From positions 8,277,930 to 8,341,929 of the forward strand of contig OZ025287.1 in NCBI GenBank assembly GCA_964019165.1: DNA of 64,000 nt, written 5' to 3'. The notes under the pieces were generated by a model. That model saw only the letters and a program-made list of their open reading frames with translations, ran no database searches and was not told where the DNA came from. Source of the DNA: Mastigias papua (taxonomy: Eukaryota; Cnidaria; Scyphozoa; Rhizostomeae; Mastigiidae). Positions within the stretch are counted from its first letter, which is position 1; each line of letters starts with the position of its first letter. The position numbers were made by a program, and so were the translations under genes. Of the stretch, positions 1-10,910 are shown one piece after another.

Positions 1-32
1 CTAATCAATAACTTAGTGTATTCTTTTCATAC

Positions 33-149
33 CACAATACTTTTCATCTAATCCATCCTTGCAGTCTTTGTCACCATCACACACCCACGTATATTTGATA
101 CACTCTCCAGATTTGCATTGCCACTCTGATGATGCACACTGTTTTGTGC
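33..149 (-). CDS. LDLa-repeat exon (single module)
   Basis: A 117-nt exon with an acceptor (TTTCTAG) just above 149 and a donor (GTATGA) just below 33, phase 1 on both sides. It encodes one complete LDL-receptor class A module: six cysteines, the aromatic W-x-C segment and the calcium cage [15 protein letters not shown]. In the family such modules bind basic ligand surfaces outside the cell. It resembles the two plus-strand exons at 9950 and 10911 (SSEW-C-SG-CI pattern) more than the exons of the receptor gene at 45-56 kb, so it probably belongs to a different LDLa gene that continues beyond the window start. The usual Ser before Asp in the SDE motif is Leu here. Confidence 0.85.
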
Positions 150-338
150 CTAGAAAATGCAAATCCCAGTGATTGGAATGAATTTCGTTGCTCTGCAATA
201 CATACATGCTCCAATATGATGTACTGACTTTCAATAGAAAATCTTTCTCATTACCAATGTCACTTATCAAGTATGGGAATTCTAGGCAGAGCTTCCAGTC
301 AGTTAACTACTGAATTCTAATTTCACTTCATATGGCTA

Positions 339-623
339 ATGAGGGTATCTCTTAAGCAAGTGTTAAGGGGGGTGGGCTTAAGCACTCCGCCGTCATTCGC
401 AAGGGACGTTAAACTAGGGGTTCCATGCCTGGATGCGGCATACACAGTAGGCTGGCTCGCTTCCCATATAAACACATTTCACAAAAGTAAAGAATTCTTA
501 AGTTATGCGAGATCTCGGCTAACCGAGCCAGCCCGGTTGACCGGGCCAGCTCGCCTCCATGCAAACAGCTCCTAAATTAGCTGTGAATGCTAGATACAAC
601 AGCCTACTCAAAATAAAGTAAAT

Positions 624-655
<32 letters not shown>

Positions 656-656
656 A
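339..656 (+). repeat. Retroposon tail/SINE-like repeat ending in (AAC)n
   Basis: A GC-richer block (about 345-600) ends in an A-rich stretch and ten or so AAC units (about 626-656), which is the usual 3' end of a SINE or an RTE-type LINE. The open frame across it has no recognisable domain and is probably chance. No target-site duplication was identified. Confidence 0.45.
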
Positions 657-659
657 GCG

Positions 660-1990
660 TTATAATGGCGACCGGCAACCTTACTTGTTGAGGACTGTTG
701 TGGAATACATATTTTCTTACAATAAGAACATGAAATAATATCGTTGGAGAAACCGATAGATTATCAAGTATCTCAGAGCAATTCCCCATTATTTGGAAGT
801 TGCTCTTGTTTTGAGTGAAAAATAGGGAACCCACAAGTAGAAGGCATCGTTGTTATATTTCAATCTATTTTTGTGTGAAAAATGTCTGAGTGGAGATGCC
901 TCTGAGGTAGCTTTTTGAATATGTAAGTGTAACGTTAAACAACTTGATTACATCTTCGAGAAAATACGGACTTTCACATATGCACATTGATAAGTTCTTC
1001 CAGATTAGAATTTGACAAAACGGTAGAGCGCTTAGGCACAGATCTAAGAAAAATCTAAAATGAGCATAAAGATGGTGAAAAGTCTTGGGAAAATGTTGAA
1101 GGAAGGGCTTAAAGCCCAGCCCCATACGGATTGATCGAAACTGCCATTCCAACTGATATTCCAATCTGCTAGGCATGTCATCTCATATCGACGCAAGTTA
1201 CCCTGTACATACAAGCACTGTCCCCTCTCACACCACCCCTGTTGACATGACCTCTTGCGAGCACTGAGTTTAGGTTATGGGAAGCAAAATGTGGCAGTTG
1301 GGTGAAATGGAAGATCGGACGAAGAGATTTTGTTAGGTACTTTGAATATTTGATTCAGAATCCTTTACTGACAAGCTGACCACTTCGCATTACCTGTTTG
1401 CTCATTATTAGATCTAGTATAAACACAACTACTGAATATCTGATTTAAAAATCTAGGCCAGTGTTTGAATTTTTCAGTCTTTCACTATGATAGACTTTGT
1501 GCCTTCTGTACTCACAGAGCGATTACTAAGATATCACATCGTTGACAGGCAGGATTTATTTAATATCAATACTGAAATTTGATAATCATGAGCTATTACC
1601 AGAATTTCGAGGCAATGTTCCTAATAAAAAACTACTACACTTCATATATGTTTCCAACTGAAAAATCTGCCTGATAAAAGTGGGGGCGATGGCCCCAGTC
1701 CCCTGCTGCACCGCCCATGACCTCCTTATTTTAAGCTAAGATTCTCAAAATTTTCAAGTGCCCACTAAGTTTTTTCAACTTGGAAAATACCCTGGGAAAA
1801 TCATCACGGTTCGCCACTGATCCTGCGTCCGGCTTTCATGTATACAGAATGTATACAGATTGGACATGAAAGCTGGATTCCCGAGGGAATTTACTCCCAG
1901 CTAGGTTAATTGTTCCCCGAATGAGTTGCTGTCCAGCCATATTGAGCTATATCTATTTCAGGAAAACTAAACAATTTGTTTATTCTGTCA
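660..1990. other. No gene seen; repeat debris
   Basis: No supported exon. Around 1680-1722 there is a GC-rich motif (gggggcgatggccccagt followed by cctgctgcaccgcccatg) that recurs inverted and better preserved near 45758-45800, so it is probably the end of an old transposon. Short open frames on the minus strand have no domain. Confidence 0.4.
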
Positions 1991-2094
1991 AACTGAGGAG
2001 CTGCAGCCCCCAGCCCCCTTCTCCTACGCTTATGCGTATACCAACAGATACTATTAAGCTTACCACCAAGAGATACTCGTCAGATGAAGCAACT
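1991..2094. repeat. Direct repeat, copy 1 (~104 bp)
   Basis: Matches 2620-2717 over its length with a few differences, starting at aactgaggagctgcagcccc and ending at gatgaagcaact. The sequences diverge abruptly on both sides. Unit identity unknown; the C-rich start resembles a transposon terminus. Confidence 0.7.
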
Positions 2095-2619
2095 TGATTT
2101 ACTTCATGTGCATTTATAGGAACGTGAGTTGGTGCTTCCTATAAGCTGCAAATATTCGTTCAGTGACATCCTTCGTTGATCCATGTTGTTGCGTATCATT
2201 ATTTAATGTGCTGAGACCACGGAGGCAGAGAGAGAAGAGACGGCGATTTTGGCTGAACTTTTCATTACAAATAACAGTGATATATACATAAACATTGAAC
2301 AACCCGAAATAAACATGAATTACGTAAAGTAAGGGTTAGGTTGTTGTTAGTATATTGTTGAATAGATTCGTGTGGCGATGGTTGCGTGGAGAACAACAGA
2401 AGAGGAATGACCAGGTGTTTGCTGACAGGAGTGACGCACGGTGATGTTCCAGGCGTGTGATGTTGTGAATGCGAATGAATGAAAAGAAAGCAAATCGGCA
2501 TTGACTGAGAAATGGCGTAAGTTACAATGTTTACGTTTCATTACACATTCAACACTACGGAAGCAAGGTGTAAACAAGTGGTTCAAGCTAACTTTGCTAG
2601 GAGGATGTTAACAATCCGG

Positions 2620-2717
2620 AACTGAGGAGCTGCAGCCCCCAGCCCCCTTCTCCTACGCTAATGCTATACCGACAGATCAGGCTAACCACCAAGAGATACT
2701 CGTCAGATGAAGCAACT
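2620..2717. repeat. Direct repeat, copy 2 (~98 bp)
   Basis: Second copy of the unit at 1991-2094, 629 bp downstream in the same orientation. The interval between the copies has no gene and could be an insertion. Confidence 0.7.
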
Positions 2718-3036
2718 CGGCAGTTGAAATTGCGTGTAACCAACTCTACGCCTTGTATTTTCTCGTGGGACAGGGTCACGGAGCGCAGGGTGAGGGTTAG
2801 TCTTGTCCATGGATTAGTCGTCATAGTCACTAGTCTTCGAGTCTTCGTTTGAGTTCGTGCAACAGGTCTATGCATTATACGATTGTGGCGCGCCAAAAGG
2901 GAAAAATACGAATCTTTTATATACAATACGAACACAACTTTTTTTAGTACATACCCTAATTTTATAATACGAAGAAAGTCAAATATATAATACATAGAGT
3001 GTTCGAATATATAATATGAAACTTGCAAATATATGT

Positions 3037-3072
3037 AATATTTTAATGTGAGAGGGAGTTCACACAACTGAA
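3037..3072 (+). repeat. 36-bp direct repeat flanking LINE, left copy
   Basis: Begins aatattttaatgtgag and ends cacacaactgaa. It recurs at 5715-5750 with one mismatch. Together the copies bracket the LINE at 3468-5491, so they could be a long target-site duplication or the edges of a pre-existing repeat. Confidence 0.65.
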
Positions 3073-3467
3073 CTGCAGCTTGCATACTCGTGAACTCATC
3101 ATATGTACATATCAATTGACATATAAACAACAGGACAATAAGACATAGTACAAAGGTCAATACAAACAATAAAATATACAAGTATCAAAACACTACATCC
3201 CTCTCTAACTTCGATAAAAACAAATATAAATGGAGATTAAAATCGACAAGTCCTGTGATATAGAATAAAATGTTCCAAATCAAAAGTTCGACAAATCCAT
3301 TCTGTAACACTTCAGTTTCTTCCTTGTTCTTCTGGCCTGTCACAGAAAATCAGCATGCACTTTCCATCTTGTTCCTCTCGTCTTCCTGATTACTTGTGAA
3401 GCGATATTTTGAGTGACTCCATCAGCCTCAGCATCTGTGAGCTGGCCACTCAGGAGAATATATTCAT

Positions 3468-5102
3468 ATTGTATCTTTCAATCTCTTAAATCCAAATCAA
3501 TCTGGTTTCCGTTCTGGTGATTCTACTATCAACCAATTACTGTCCATAACCAATTATATATTCCAGGCCTTTGACTGTAATCCACCTCATGATGTTCGAT
3601 CAGTATTTCTTGACCTTTCTAAAGCTTTTGATCGAGTATGGTATGATGGCCTTATCTATAAACTACAACTATACGGTGTTTCTGGTCCACTCCTTACCCT
3701 TATTCAAAATTTTCTCACAAATCGCAAACAGAGAACTGTTTTGAATGGCAAGTGCTCCAATTGGAAAGAAATAACAGCAGGGGTGCCTCAAGGATCCATT
3801 CTTGAATGATTATTTTTTCTAATTTATATAAATGATTTGACTGACGACTTAAAATGCAATGTTAAACTTTTTGCTGACGATAATTCTATATTTAGAGTAG
3901 TTGATAATTCTAATGTAGCAGCTTCAGATCTTAATCATGATTTGGAAGCAATTGAGTCGTGGGCTAAAACCTGGAGAATGTCATTTAATCCAGATCCATC
4001 CAAGCGAGCTGTTGAACTAAGGTTTTCAACAAGAAAAGCGCAAGTCCAACACCCTGATATCTTCTTTAATGGCGTGCCAGTAGATAAAGTGACTACACAT
4101 AAGCATCTAGGTTTAACACTCGATTCAAAGCTTTCATTTGAAGCTCATATAAAAGCAACCATCTCCAAAGCAAGGAAAGGTATTGGTTTATTGAGAATGC
4201 TGTCAAAATACTTACCAAGAAATGCTCTATGTCAAGTATATAAGTCATATGTGAGATCTCAACTTGATTATGGTGACGTTATTTATCATAACCCCAGCAA
4301 AACAAATGACCTCTTTTGCAGAAGTTACTTGCCATGCTGGATGGAAAAACTTGAGTCAGTTCAATATACTGCTGCTTTAGCTATCATTGGTGCTTGGCGG
4401 GGAACCTCTCGTGCAAAACTTTATAATGAGCTTGGATGGGAATCCCTTGATAGCCGAAGATGGTGTAGGCGTTTAACTTTATTTTACAAAATAACTAATA
4501 ACCTTACACCTGATTACACAAGATACCCAATCCCACCTCTTCATCAGTCTGAATATTCACTTCGTAATCGGGATGTCATTGGACAACTAAGACCTAGAAC
4601 GGAGAGGTTCAAATCCAGTTTCTATCCATTCTGTTTAACTGAATGGAACAAATTGGACCATTTAATTAAGGCCTCATCCACCATTTCAAATTTCAAAGCA
4701 AAACTGCTAGTCCTTATTCGCCCCACTGCAAAATCTGTCTATGGTATCCATGATCCAGTTGGCTTGTCTTACCTAACCCAATTAAGAGTTAGCTTAAGTA
4801 GACTAAATCTTCATAAGTTTAAACACAATTTCAGAGATGCAATAGATGCGATGTGTCCATCAAATGATGGCATTGAGAGTGAGGAACACTTTTTGCTGCT
4901 CTGCCCCTCTTTTGATACCCAGAGAAGAAGCCTTCTCGATAGAACTCTTCCTTTAATAAGACCTCTAGGTATTGCTAATCCCTCAAGTGAGCTTCTAACG
5001 CAGATTTTGTTGTATGGATGTAAGAATTTACCTGCTGATTCTAATAGGGAGATATTACAGGGAACCATTTCTTTCATACGAGAAACAGGTCGCTTTAATT
5101 GA
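3468..5102 (+). pseudogene. Jockey/CR1-type non-LTR reverse transcriptase, broken by a stop
   Basis: Translation gives the core blocks of a non-LTR reverse transcriptase: FRSGDSTINQL, FLDLSKAFDRVW, GVPQGSIL, the catalytic FADD in LFADDNSIF, then the thumb, connector and a C-terminal block with a Cys/His pattern (EEHFLLLCP) typical of LINE ORF2 tails. The frame is interrupted by TGA at 3807-3809, where the family normally reads GPLLF, and is otherwise open to TAA-like termination at 5102. The endonuclease half is missing, so this is a 5'-truncated, dead copy. It lies inside a Penelope-like region with a 36-bp repeat on both sides. A poly(A) run at about 5479-5490 may be its 3' end. Confidence 0.9.
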
Positions 5103-5233
5103 AATAATAACGACGCGAAGAAGGATTTCCCCCAAAATCGTTGGTCCATTTAGTACTATTGTATCTTAGCATTATTGTAAATCTGTATCCTCTGTTTTGT
5201 GCATTTAGTATGTTAAAAATCTTTTTTTTTGTC

Positions 5234-5378
5234 AGGCTTGCATTCACACTAAGAGCGAATAATGTAGCAAGGTAACTAAATGGTAAAACGTTTTGAAGTG
5301 GCCGCTCTGGTATGAAGCCACCACGTTTATCCAATTGTATAGTGATTTCGCAAATTCGCTCTTAGTGTGAATTGCGCC
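5234..5378. mobile_element. MITE in the LINE 3' region
   Basis: A perfect 19-bp inverted repeat: attcacactaagagcgaat at 5242-5260 and its complement at 5354-5372, with looser pairing outward to about 5234 and 5378. No coding capacity. Superfamily not assigned because the target duplication is unclear. Confidence 0.6.
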
Positions 5379-5477
5379 TTCTATGTAATGGCCACTGGGT
5401 ATGACATTGATATTGCACCCAGTGGTATCGTTTTGTTCTTGTATTAGTAGTGTTGTATTGTATCAAGAAAGTGCATA

Positions 5478-5491
5478 GAAAAAAAAAAAAG
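5478..5491 (+). repeat. Poly(A) run, probable LINE 3' end
   Basis: Twelve or more adenines following the LINE 3' region, as expected for target-primed insertion. The following 5500-5714 GC-rich block recalls 3400-3470 (actcca-cagc-cagcat..tgtg pattern). Confidence 0.5.
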
Positions 5492-5714
5492 AACTAGCGT
5501 CGGCTCTTTGCGACCCAGCCACCCATCTTCTTTCGTGATTCTGGATGACTCCACCAGCACCAGCATTTGTGGCCTGGCCATCCGGGATGCCACGATTCCA
5601 CTAGCGTCTGCAGCACGAGACCTAGCGACCCATTCTTGTAGGAACTTGAGAAGACCTCGGTATATTCCAGCTTCGACGGTTGCTCGTCGATTATCCCATC
5701 CTCGTCGCCATTTT

Positions 5715-5750
5715 AATATTTTAATGTGAGATGGAGTTCACACAACTGAA
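5715..5750 (+). repeat. 36-bp direct repeat flanking LINE, right copy
   Basis: Partner of 3037-3072 (one mismatch, agatggag against agagggag). The Penelope-like coding remnant begins immediately after it. Confidence 0.65.
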
Positions 5751-5762
5751 GTTGGCAAGTTT

Positions 5763-6320
5763 TTGCTTAAAAACCGTGTGGTAAACTTTGCAACGGAAAA
5801 ACCGTGTGGTCCTGAGAAGTGCCCAGTTAACCTAAAATTGCCCTGGATTGGTAATGTTTCATCAAGATTTGAAAACCAAATTAACAAAGCCATTACATCC
5901 TGTTTCTATGCTGTGAAACCTCGTGTGGTCTACAATACTAAGGTCATGCTACCATCTGCTAAAAAAGATAGCGTTCCTACCACTCAAAAAAGTTGTGTAG
6001 TTTATGAATTTTCGTGCCGATGTGAAGCTCGGTACGTAGGACGCACTACGCAGAGACTAGCTGACAGAATAAAACAACATATACCCACGAGCATCAGGAA
6101 GAAAAACACTACAATAAGGGAACAGCCACCTCGTACGTGTAAAAACTCTAATTCTAAAATGAAAAGTGATTCGGCCTTAGGACAACATCTCATTAAAAAC
6201 CCAGAATGCGCCAAAACATATTCAGACGATAATTTTCGGATCATTGGGCAAGCAAGATCGTCCTTTCATTTAAGTGTTTGGAATCAGTTACATAAAGACT
6301 CAAAACCCAATCTTGTGTAA
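5763..6320 (+). pseudogene. Penelope-like element, C-terminal part with GIY-YIG endonuclease
   Basis: The 185-residue frame starts in the region after the reverse-transcriptase core (KPCGPEKCPVNLKLPWIG is a familiar Penelope-like block) and continues into the linked endonuclease: a CVVYEFSC-C zinc-binding pattern, then YVGRTTQRLADRIKQHIP, the GIY-YIG-type motif of Penelope-like elements. In the family this nuclease nicks target DNA for priming. The reverse-transcriptase body is absent upstream, where the 36-bp repeat and LINE lie, so the copy is 5'-truncated. It starts on a non-ATG codon, which means no real start is present. It ends in a normal stop, followed by the element's tail at 6321-6590. 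Confidence 0.85.
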
Positions 6321-6424
6321 ACAAAAAGAGTTCATTTTCTCACTTGGACTCTTCAAGTAAACAATGGTGAATAGGTGCCAAGAGGCCAATCATACGGCTA
6401 ACTGGACACATTATTCATCATATC

Positions 6425-6588
6425 ACGTGTACCCGCATATCTGGCTATAAATTTCGGTTCACCTTTCGGTCGCTATCCGACGTTTCATACTCTGACGAGT
6501 GTCGGACGAAAAAAAGCTTTTCAGTATGGTTAAAACATGGTACCGCTTTTTCGTGCTGTAGTGAAGTTCTGTAGTACCAACAGACTTC
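6425..6588 (+). ncRNA. Penelope-like 3' tail with hammerhead-like core
   Basis: Just after the GIY-YIG stop the sequence contains CTGACGAG (6492-6499) and GACGAAA (6505-6511), the two conserved strands of a hammerhead ribozyme, preceded by ggtc and a tccgac/gtcgga pairing. Penelope-like elements are known to carry hammerhead motifs in their terminal repeats. Stem II is very short here and the base after GAAA is not the usual C, so the fold is incomplete and self-cleavage is not established. The end of the tail (cgctttttcgtgct..tagtgaagttctgtagt) recurs at 61205-61250, supporting a repeat-family terminus. Confidence 0.35.
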
Positions 6589-6909
6589 AAATATCTAAGC
6601 AATCTACAGAGAAGAACAAAGTGGAGTTCTCCAGAAAAGAATTTTGAAAAAGATGATATCGTTCTAATAGCAGATAAAGGCTTAACAAGAAATAAATGGC
6701 TGAAAGGCAAAGTAGTAGAAGTTCGAGAAGATGAACAAGGAATGGTACGAAGTGTAATACTCAAGACAGCTAACATCCAATCGGAAGCGGGAAAGATAAT
6801 AGAACGACCAATCAATAAACTAGTATTGCTATATAGAGATGAACAAAAGGACGATCAGACCATGGGTACATTCCCCCTCGAAGGAGCCTGTACTGTGATT
6901 CCGTCATAA
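6589..6909 (+). pseudogene. BEL/Pao Pol C-terminal fragment (DUF5641-type)
   Basis: An open stretch reading KYLSNLQRRTKW, then FEKDDIVLIADKGLTRNKW, KGKVVEVREDEQGMVRSV and RPINKLVLL, ending in TAA at 6907-6909. This order is the C-terminal domain that follows the integrase in BEL/Pao retrotransposons. Everything upstream (Gag, protease, RT, integrase) is missing; the join to the Penelope tail at about 6588 is abrupt. A purine-rich tract and an LTR-like sequence follow. Confidence 0.85.
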
Positions 6910-6936
6910 AACATTTGCAATGTTTGGGGAGCCAGA

Positions 6937-7110
6937 TGTTGTGGCTATCTCATTTATTAAAGACAAAGAGTGCGTTGTTCCCTAGGGACGCGAGGTGACG
7001 ATGCGTAGCAAATTGCAAAGCGCGTGGAGATGTTTTTTCGAGAAAATAATATTTGTGTTGAGAAGGACAATAAATCGTTGAAGTGCAGAGGACACAATAT
7101 TTTCGTTAAC
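6937..7110 (+). repeat. BEL/Pao LTR remnant
   Basis: Begins TGTTGTGGCTATCTC, a typical BEL LTR start, directly after a polypurine-type tract (tttggggagccaga). The right end is not sharply defined and no second LTR is present in the window. Confidence 0.5.
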
Positions 7111-7191
7111 CTATGTATCTGTTTTTTAATTAATTGAGTTTATATCAGATGCATCGAGTTCTATCTGCGAAAGTCCTCTGTTGAAATTACG

Positions 7192-7971
7192 TACCACTTC
7201 AAGGCTATTAACAGAGACCTCTACAACCTAGAAAAGTGGCTAGAGGGAAACAAGCTTTCTTTGAATGTCGTAAAAACTCGTGCAATGTTAATTTCCACCA
7301 AGCAGAAGTACAAGGCCTTGCAGAACCAAAGCCAAGATCTTCATTTGAAAATAAAAGGTGGGGAACTTGATACTGTTACGAATACTAGGTACCTCGGTGT
7401 CAATATTGATAGCTCTCTCGATTGGAAGGATCACATAAAGGCTATATCCACCAAAGTTTCCAGAGCTGTTGGCTTTTTGAAATATGCTAGAAATTTCCTT
7501 CCCCAAGACACATTGAAAACACTCTACATAGGTATTGTTGAACCGCATTTTCGTTACTGCTGTTTCGTCTGAGGCAGTTGCGGAAAAACAGATCTTAACC
7601 AACTACAAAAGCTGCAAAACCGAGCCGCAAGAATTGTGACGAACAGCAGTTATGATGCTCCCAGGAAGCCTTTGTTACAAAAGCTTGAATGGAAAACCAT
7701 TGTAGAACTTATTGCCAATGAAACGAAAATGATGGTTTTTAAATCTCTCAATGATTTTGGACCACAATACATGCTTAATATGTTTACTAAAAATTCACAG
7801 CTTTCTGAGCGCAATCTTCGAAACACTACCACTGATTTAAGGCTTCCTTTGAGAAAATCAACTGCGGGGCAAAAAAGCTTCTCATACAGAGGTGCCAAGA
7901 TGTGGAATAGCCTCTCAACTGAGTGCAAAGAAACAAGATCATTACGTGTCTTCAAATCCCTCCTAAGGTAA
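7192..7971 (+). pseudogene. Second LINE family: RT C-terminal fragment
   Basis: Starts in the segment after the catalytic RT motif (AINRDLYNLEKWLEGNKLSLN), continues through YLGVNIDSSLDWKDHI and VEPHFRYCC, hits a TGA at 7570-7572 where the family reads Trp, and resumes with LQKLQNRAARIV to FRGAKMWNSL-like (SYRGAKMWNSLS). This is the C-terminal half of a CR1/L2/jockey-type ORF2. It is 5'-truncated and inactivated. Its 3' untranslated region extends to about 8215 and includes a conserved stem-loop (8124-8166) and an (ATGAA)n tail. A close relative sits at 55172-55475. Confidence 0.88.
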
Positions 7972-8123
7972 TTTTAAATCTTCAGTTTCTCTTTTCGTCT
8001 GATTTTAATTACAAGAATTGACTTTCTTAGAACTATTTTGATATTTAATTTTTATTTCTACTTTGTTCTACAATTATTATAAGTATTTTATTGTATTAGA
8101 TTGTAATTTTATATTCTTTTAAT

Positions 8124-8215
8124 GGAGGGCCCCTCGAAAATCAGCTAAGCTGAAGGGCCACCCTCCCAAAATATGTAAAAATGAATGAAATGAATGAAAT
8201 GAAATGAAATGAGAG
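8124..8215 (+). repeat. LINE 3' stem-loop and (ATGAA)n tail
   Basis: ggaggg..cagctaagctg..ccctcc can fold into a stem with an inner cagct/agctg hairpin (8124-8166), followed by ATGAA-type repeats at about 8180-8215. The same stem-loop recurs at 55400-55442, 28756-28800 (minus) and, decayed, near 22785-22825 (minus). It may be the site the element's reverse transcriptase recognises. Confidence 0.65.
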
Positions 8216-8259
8216 AATTAGCTCCAATTGTGTTTGTTTTCACATTTAGAATTTGCAAT

Positions 8260-8945
8260 AGATTTTTAGTAGAAGAAGGAGTAGGAGAGTACCTTAGTAC
8301 AGTAGAGTAGAAGTGGGGAAATTGTTATCTTCAGTGTATTGACTTTCTTCAGTGTAAGGAGCAGTAATAGGTCGTATTTGAGATACGAGTTTAACTCGAG
8401 ACGTAGCTTTTTTGGAGTATTTTCAAGATGGTCAACATACGTTAGCATTCTACCTATCATAGAACTTAAGAATTCATAGAAGCCGGGTTGGTAATTTGTG
8501 TTTCATTGATCTGTACATCCATAGATTTGCTTTTAGATGTTCCGTATAGGGCACAGTTAGTTTTGGTATTTTTAGGATTTATAGCATGACTAGTTTGGGA
8601 GAACCAGCTGGTTACAGGTTGTAGATCAGTATTTATCTTTTTTCAAGTGCATCGCAGGTTTTGTCAACAATGTAAAGAACGGAGTCACATATGTTCATTT
8701 CACATTGTCTCAAATTTTGAACAATACATTTGTTACTACATTTATGAGAAATGGGACTAATACTGAACCCTGTGGTACACCAGTTGAGAATACCTGACTT
8801 TCTGATAAGTTTCCATTTGATGACAAAGTATAAATAACATTCGAAGCAAACAGTTTTTTATGCCATGGATGGGAAGTTCTTAGAGTATTCTGACGTAGAT
8901 CTGGAAATACTGTTGCCGTCATATACCTTTTGTATTACATTTGTT
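8260..8945 (-). pseudogene. Degenerate LINE RT fragment
   Basis: The minus strand reads SESQVFSTGVPQGSVLVPFLIN (RT block with GVPQGS), then after stops and a frame change DSVLYIVDKTCDALEKR, TDLQPVTSWFSQ and LENTPKKLRLEL, matching the RT palm-to-thumb order of jockey-like elements. Several stops and at least one frameshift make it a relic. Orientation is opposite to the LINEs on either side. Confidence 0.7.
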
Positions 8946-8999
8946 TTGGTGACATCTGAGAACAGTGTGATAGCTTGCTGATTGGAAGCTAAAGTGTCT

Positions 9000-9949
9000 C
9001 TCTGATAGCTAATTACATTAAGTGCAGAACTTTTGGTGGGATTTCATTTTAGCGAACTTTTTTCTCAATGAAATGTTTCAATACCATTATATTTTACCAC
9101 TGAATTTTCTTGAGGTAAAGAAAAATCGCTTACATTATTTTTCAATCAAACATTTTTTGAATTACTTGACAAATTAACAATTGTCATTCTCTTACGATTT
9201 TAAGAAGTTTGATTGCATTATTACTAATCAACTACCATTTTTGGTGCCACTGTCATCCTTGCTTATTACAACATCCTCAGTTTCATCATTTACTCCCGAA
9301 TCAACTTCTTGCCAAGTCCCAAGCTCCGTTTAAAGCAGGACTTTATGGTAAATTTTAGTTTTCCTCGATAATTTCGTTCAGTCGCTCTATAAAGGTCCCC
9401 GTTTTCTGAGGAACAAGACAAACTGAAATGTACTTGTCTTGTTCTACATATTTTGAGTATCGTTCGCCGCAGCATACAAGCGCAAGTAGACCAACAGGGT
9501 TTTCTTCGATGGGATTCAATTTCTCTGATGAGATGGCTCCATTTTTGGCATTGCAGGGATCGATAACGTTTTACTTGAAGAAATTGAATCAGAGGACCCA
9601 TTCACAATGTGTAAATTATTGTAGCCATCACTTACTGGCCATATGCTATATGCTAAAAATACTCCCGTTTTGTTCTGTTTTTCTTAGAATGAATCAAATA
9701 CAAGGACCCTTTCGAAAAATTTTTCTATTCACTGCGACAATACCGAAAATTTCTTGATTCACCGAAATTTCTACAAATTCCACCGATATTTATCACTGAA
9801 ATAGTCAAACCTTCACCGGAATTTTTTCCACCGAATATTTTGTCCACCGTAATTGCTTGCTGCTCTTAATGTATTGGCCTTGAGATAGTCATACAACTGA
9901 TTGTGCACATGTAGTAACTGGCATTATAACTGAGATTCATACCTTTCAG
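9000..9949. other. No supported gene
   Basis: Overlapping open frames at 9290-9601 (minus) and 9428-9757 (plus) have no domain I recognise. The end of the block (about 9740-9850) contains repeated caccgaaat-type words, suggesting a decayed short tandem repeat. It leads into the intron before the LDLa exon at 9950. Confidence 0.35.
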
Positions 9950-10066
9950 GTACAAAAGCATGCAGATCGTCCGAATGGAAATGCAATTCTGGAAAATGTA
10001 TCCCACTGCGTTGGAAATGTGATGGTGACCGAGATTGCAACGATGGATCAGATGAAAGAAATTGTG
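9950..10066 (+). CDS. LDLa-repeat exon
   Basis: 117 nt between an acceptor (acctttcag) and a donor (gtatga), phase 1 on both sides. It encodes a full LDLa module with all six cysteines and the calcium cage [16 protein letters not shown]. The next plus-strand exon at 10911 has the same length and phase and a very similar sequence, so the two look like tandem duplicates in one gene. This strand is opposite to the LDLa exon at 33-149. Confidence 0.88.
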
Positions 10067-10189
10067 GTATGAGCCATTACCAGTCCTTATGATAGCGAGA
10101 ATAGTTAAAAACAGTTCTTATGCCCATTCCGAACCCTTAATGCAAGCACTTGGATGGCCTACTATTATGCAGTTAGTGGAGTCAGAAAT

Positions 10190-10660
10190 TGCAAAGCTAG
10201 TTAACAAGGCTCTCCACAATTAGGCTCCCGATTACCTAAATAGGTTACTTTATAGGCTTTCGGATTCCCACTGTAAGATGATACGTAATTCCGAAACTGA
10301 TCCCCGTATTCCTATGTTAAAAGCGTCTTATGGGCAGAAAATCTTTGAATTTAGAGGAGCACATATCTGGAACAACCTTAGCAATCAGGCAAAAACAGCT
10401 AAGACATTTCCGACTTTCAAGTCCAGTTTATGAAAATGGGTTCCTATTATGCTGCCACTATGGCAACTTGTATATCTATTCGTTGCAATTATAATTTTCC
10501 TTTTGACTTATATATTTTAAACTACGTATTAATTTACTAATTCACTTTTATACTTAGAAAGCATTGTAAATAGGTTTTTGACAGGGCAGTTTGTAAATTA
10601 ACTTTGTGTAGTAAACTTTACCCTGTATAAATAATTTACAATGAAATGAAACGAAATGAA
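10190..10660 (+). pseudogene. LINE C-terminal fragment in LDLa intron
   Basis: Reads VNKALHN-stop-APDYLNRLL, then GQKIFEFRGAHIWNNLSNQ and FPTFKSSL-stop, the far C-terminal end of a CR1/L2-type ORF2, followed by about 200 bp of AT-rich 3' sequence ending in (ATGAA)n at about 10640-10662. It is a 5'-truncated insertion in the intron between the two plus-strand LDLa exons. Confidence 0.75.
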
Positions 10661-10910
10661 ATGAAGTACACTGAAAGATTGATTAGTCTGTGATATGTGT
10701 GATTCAGTCAGTGATTGATTGATTACAAACTCTGTCTAAATGTCTTGATACGTGATAAGTGATATTGGTAATGAACGAGAGTATTGGTGAAATCACAGTA
10801 TATCACATAATTCAGTGAAGTGATTTGAATATCATTACGTCATAACTGATCATGGTATGCATTGTAATCCGAAAAAATTCATTACCTTCAATGAGACTAG
10901 TACTTTCCAG

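Noticed and set aside
2660..2720. Hammerhead core from ctgacgag on the minus strand
   Set aside because: No GAAA strand at the needed distance and no stems; only a chance match within the direct repeat.
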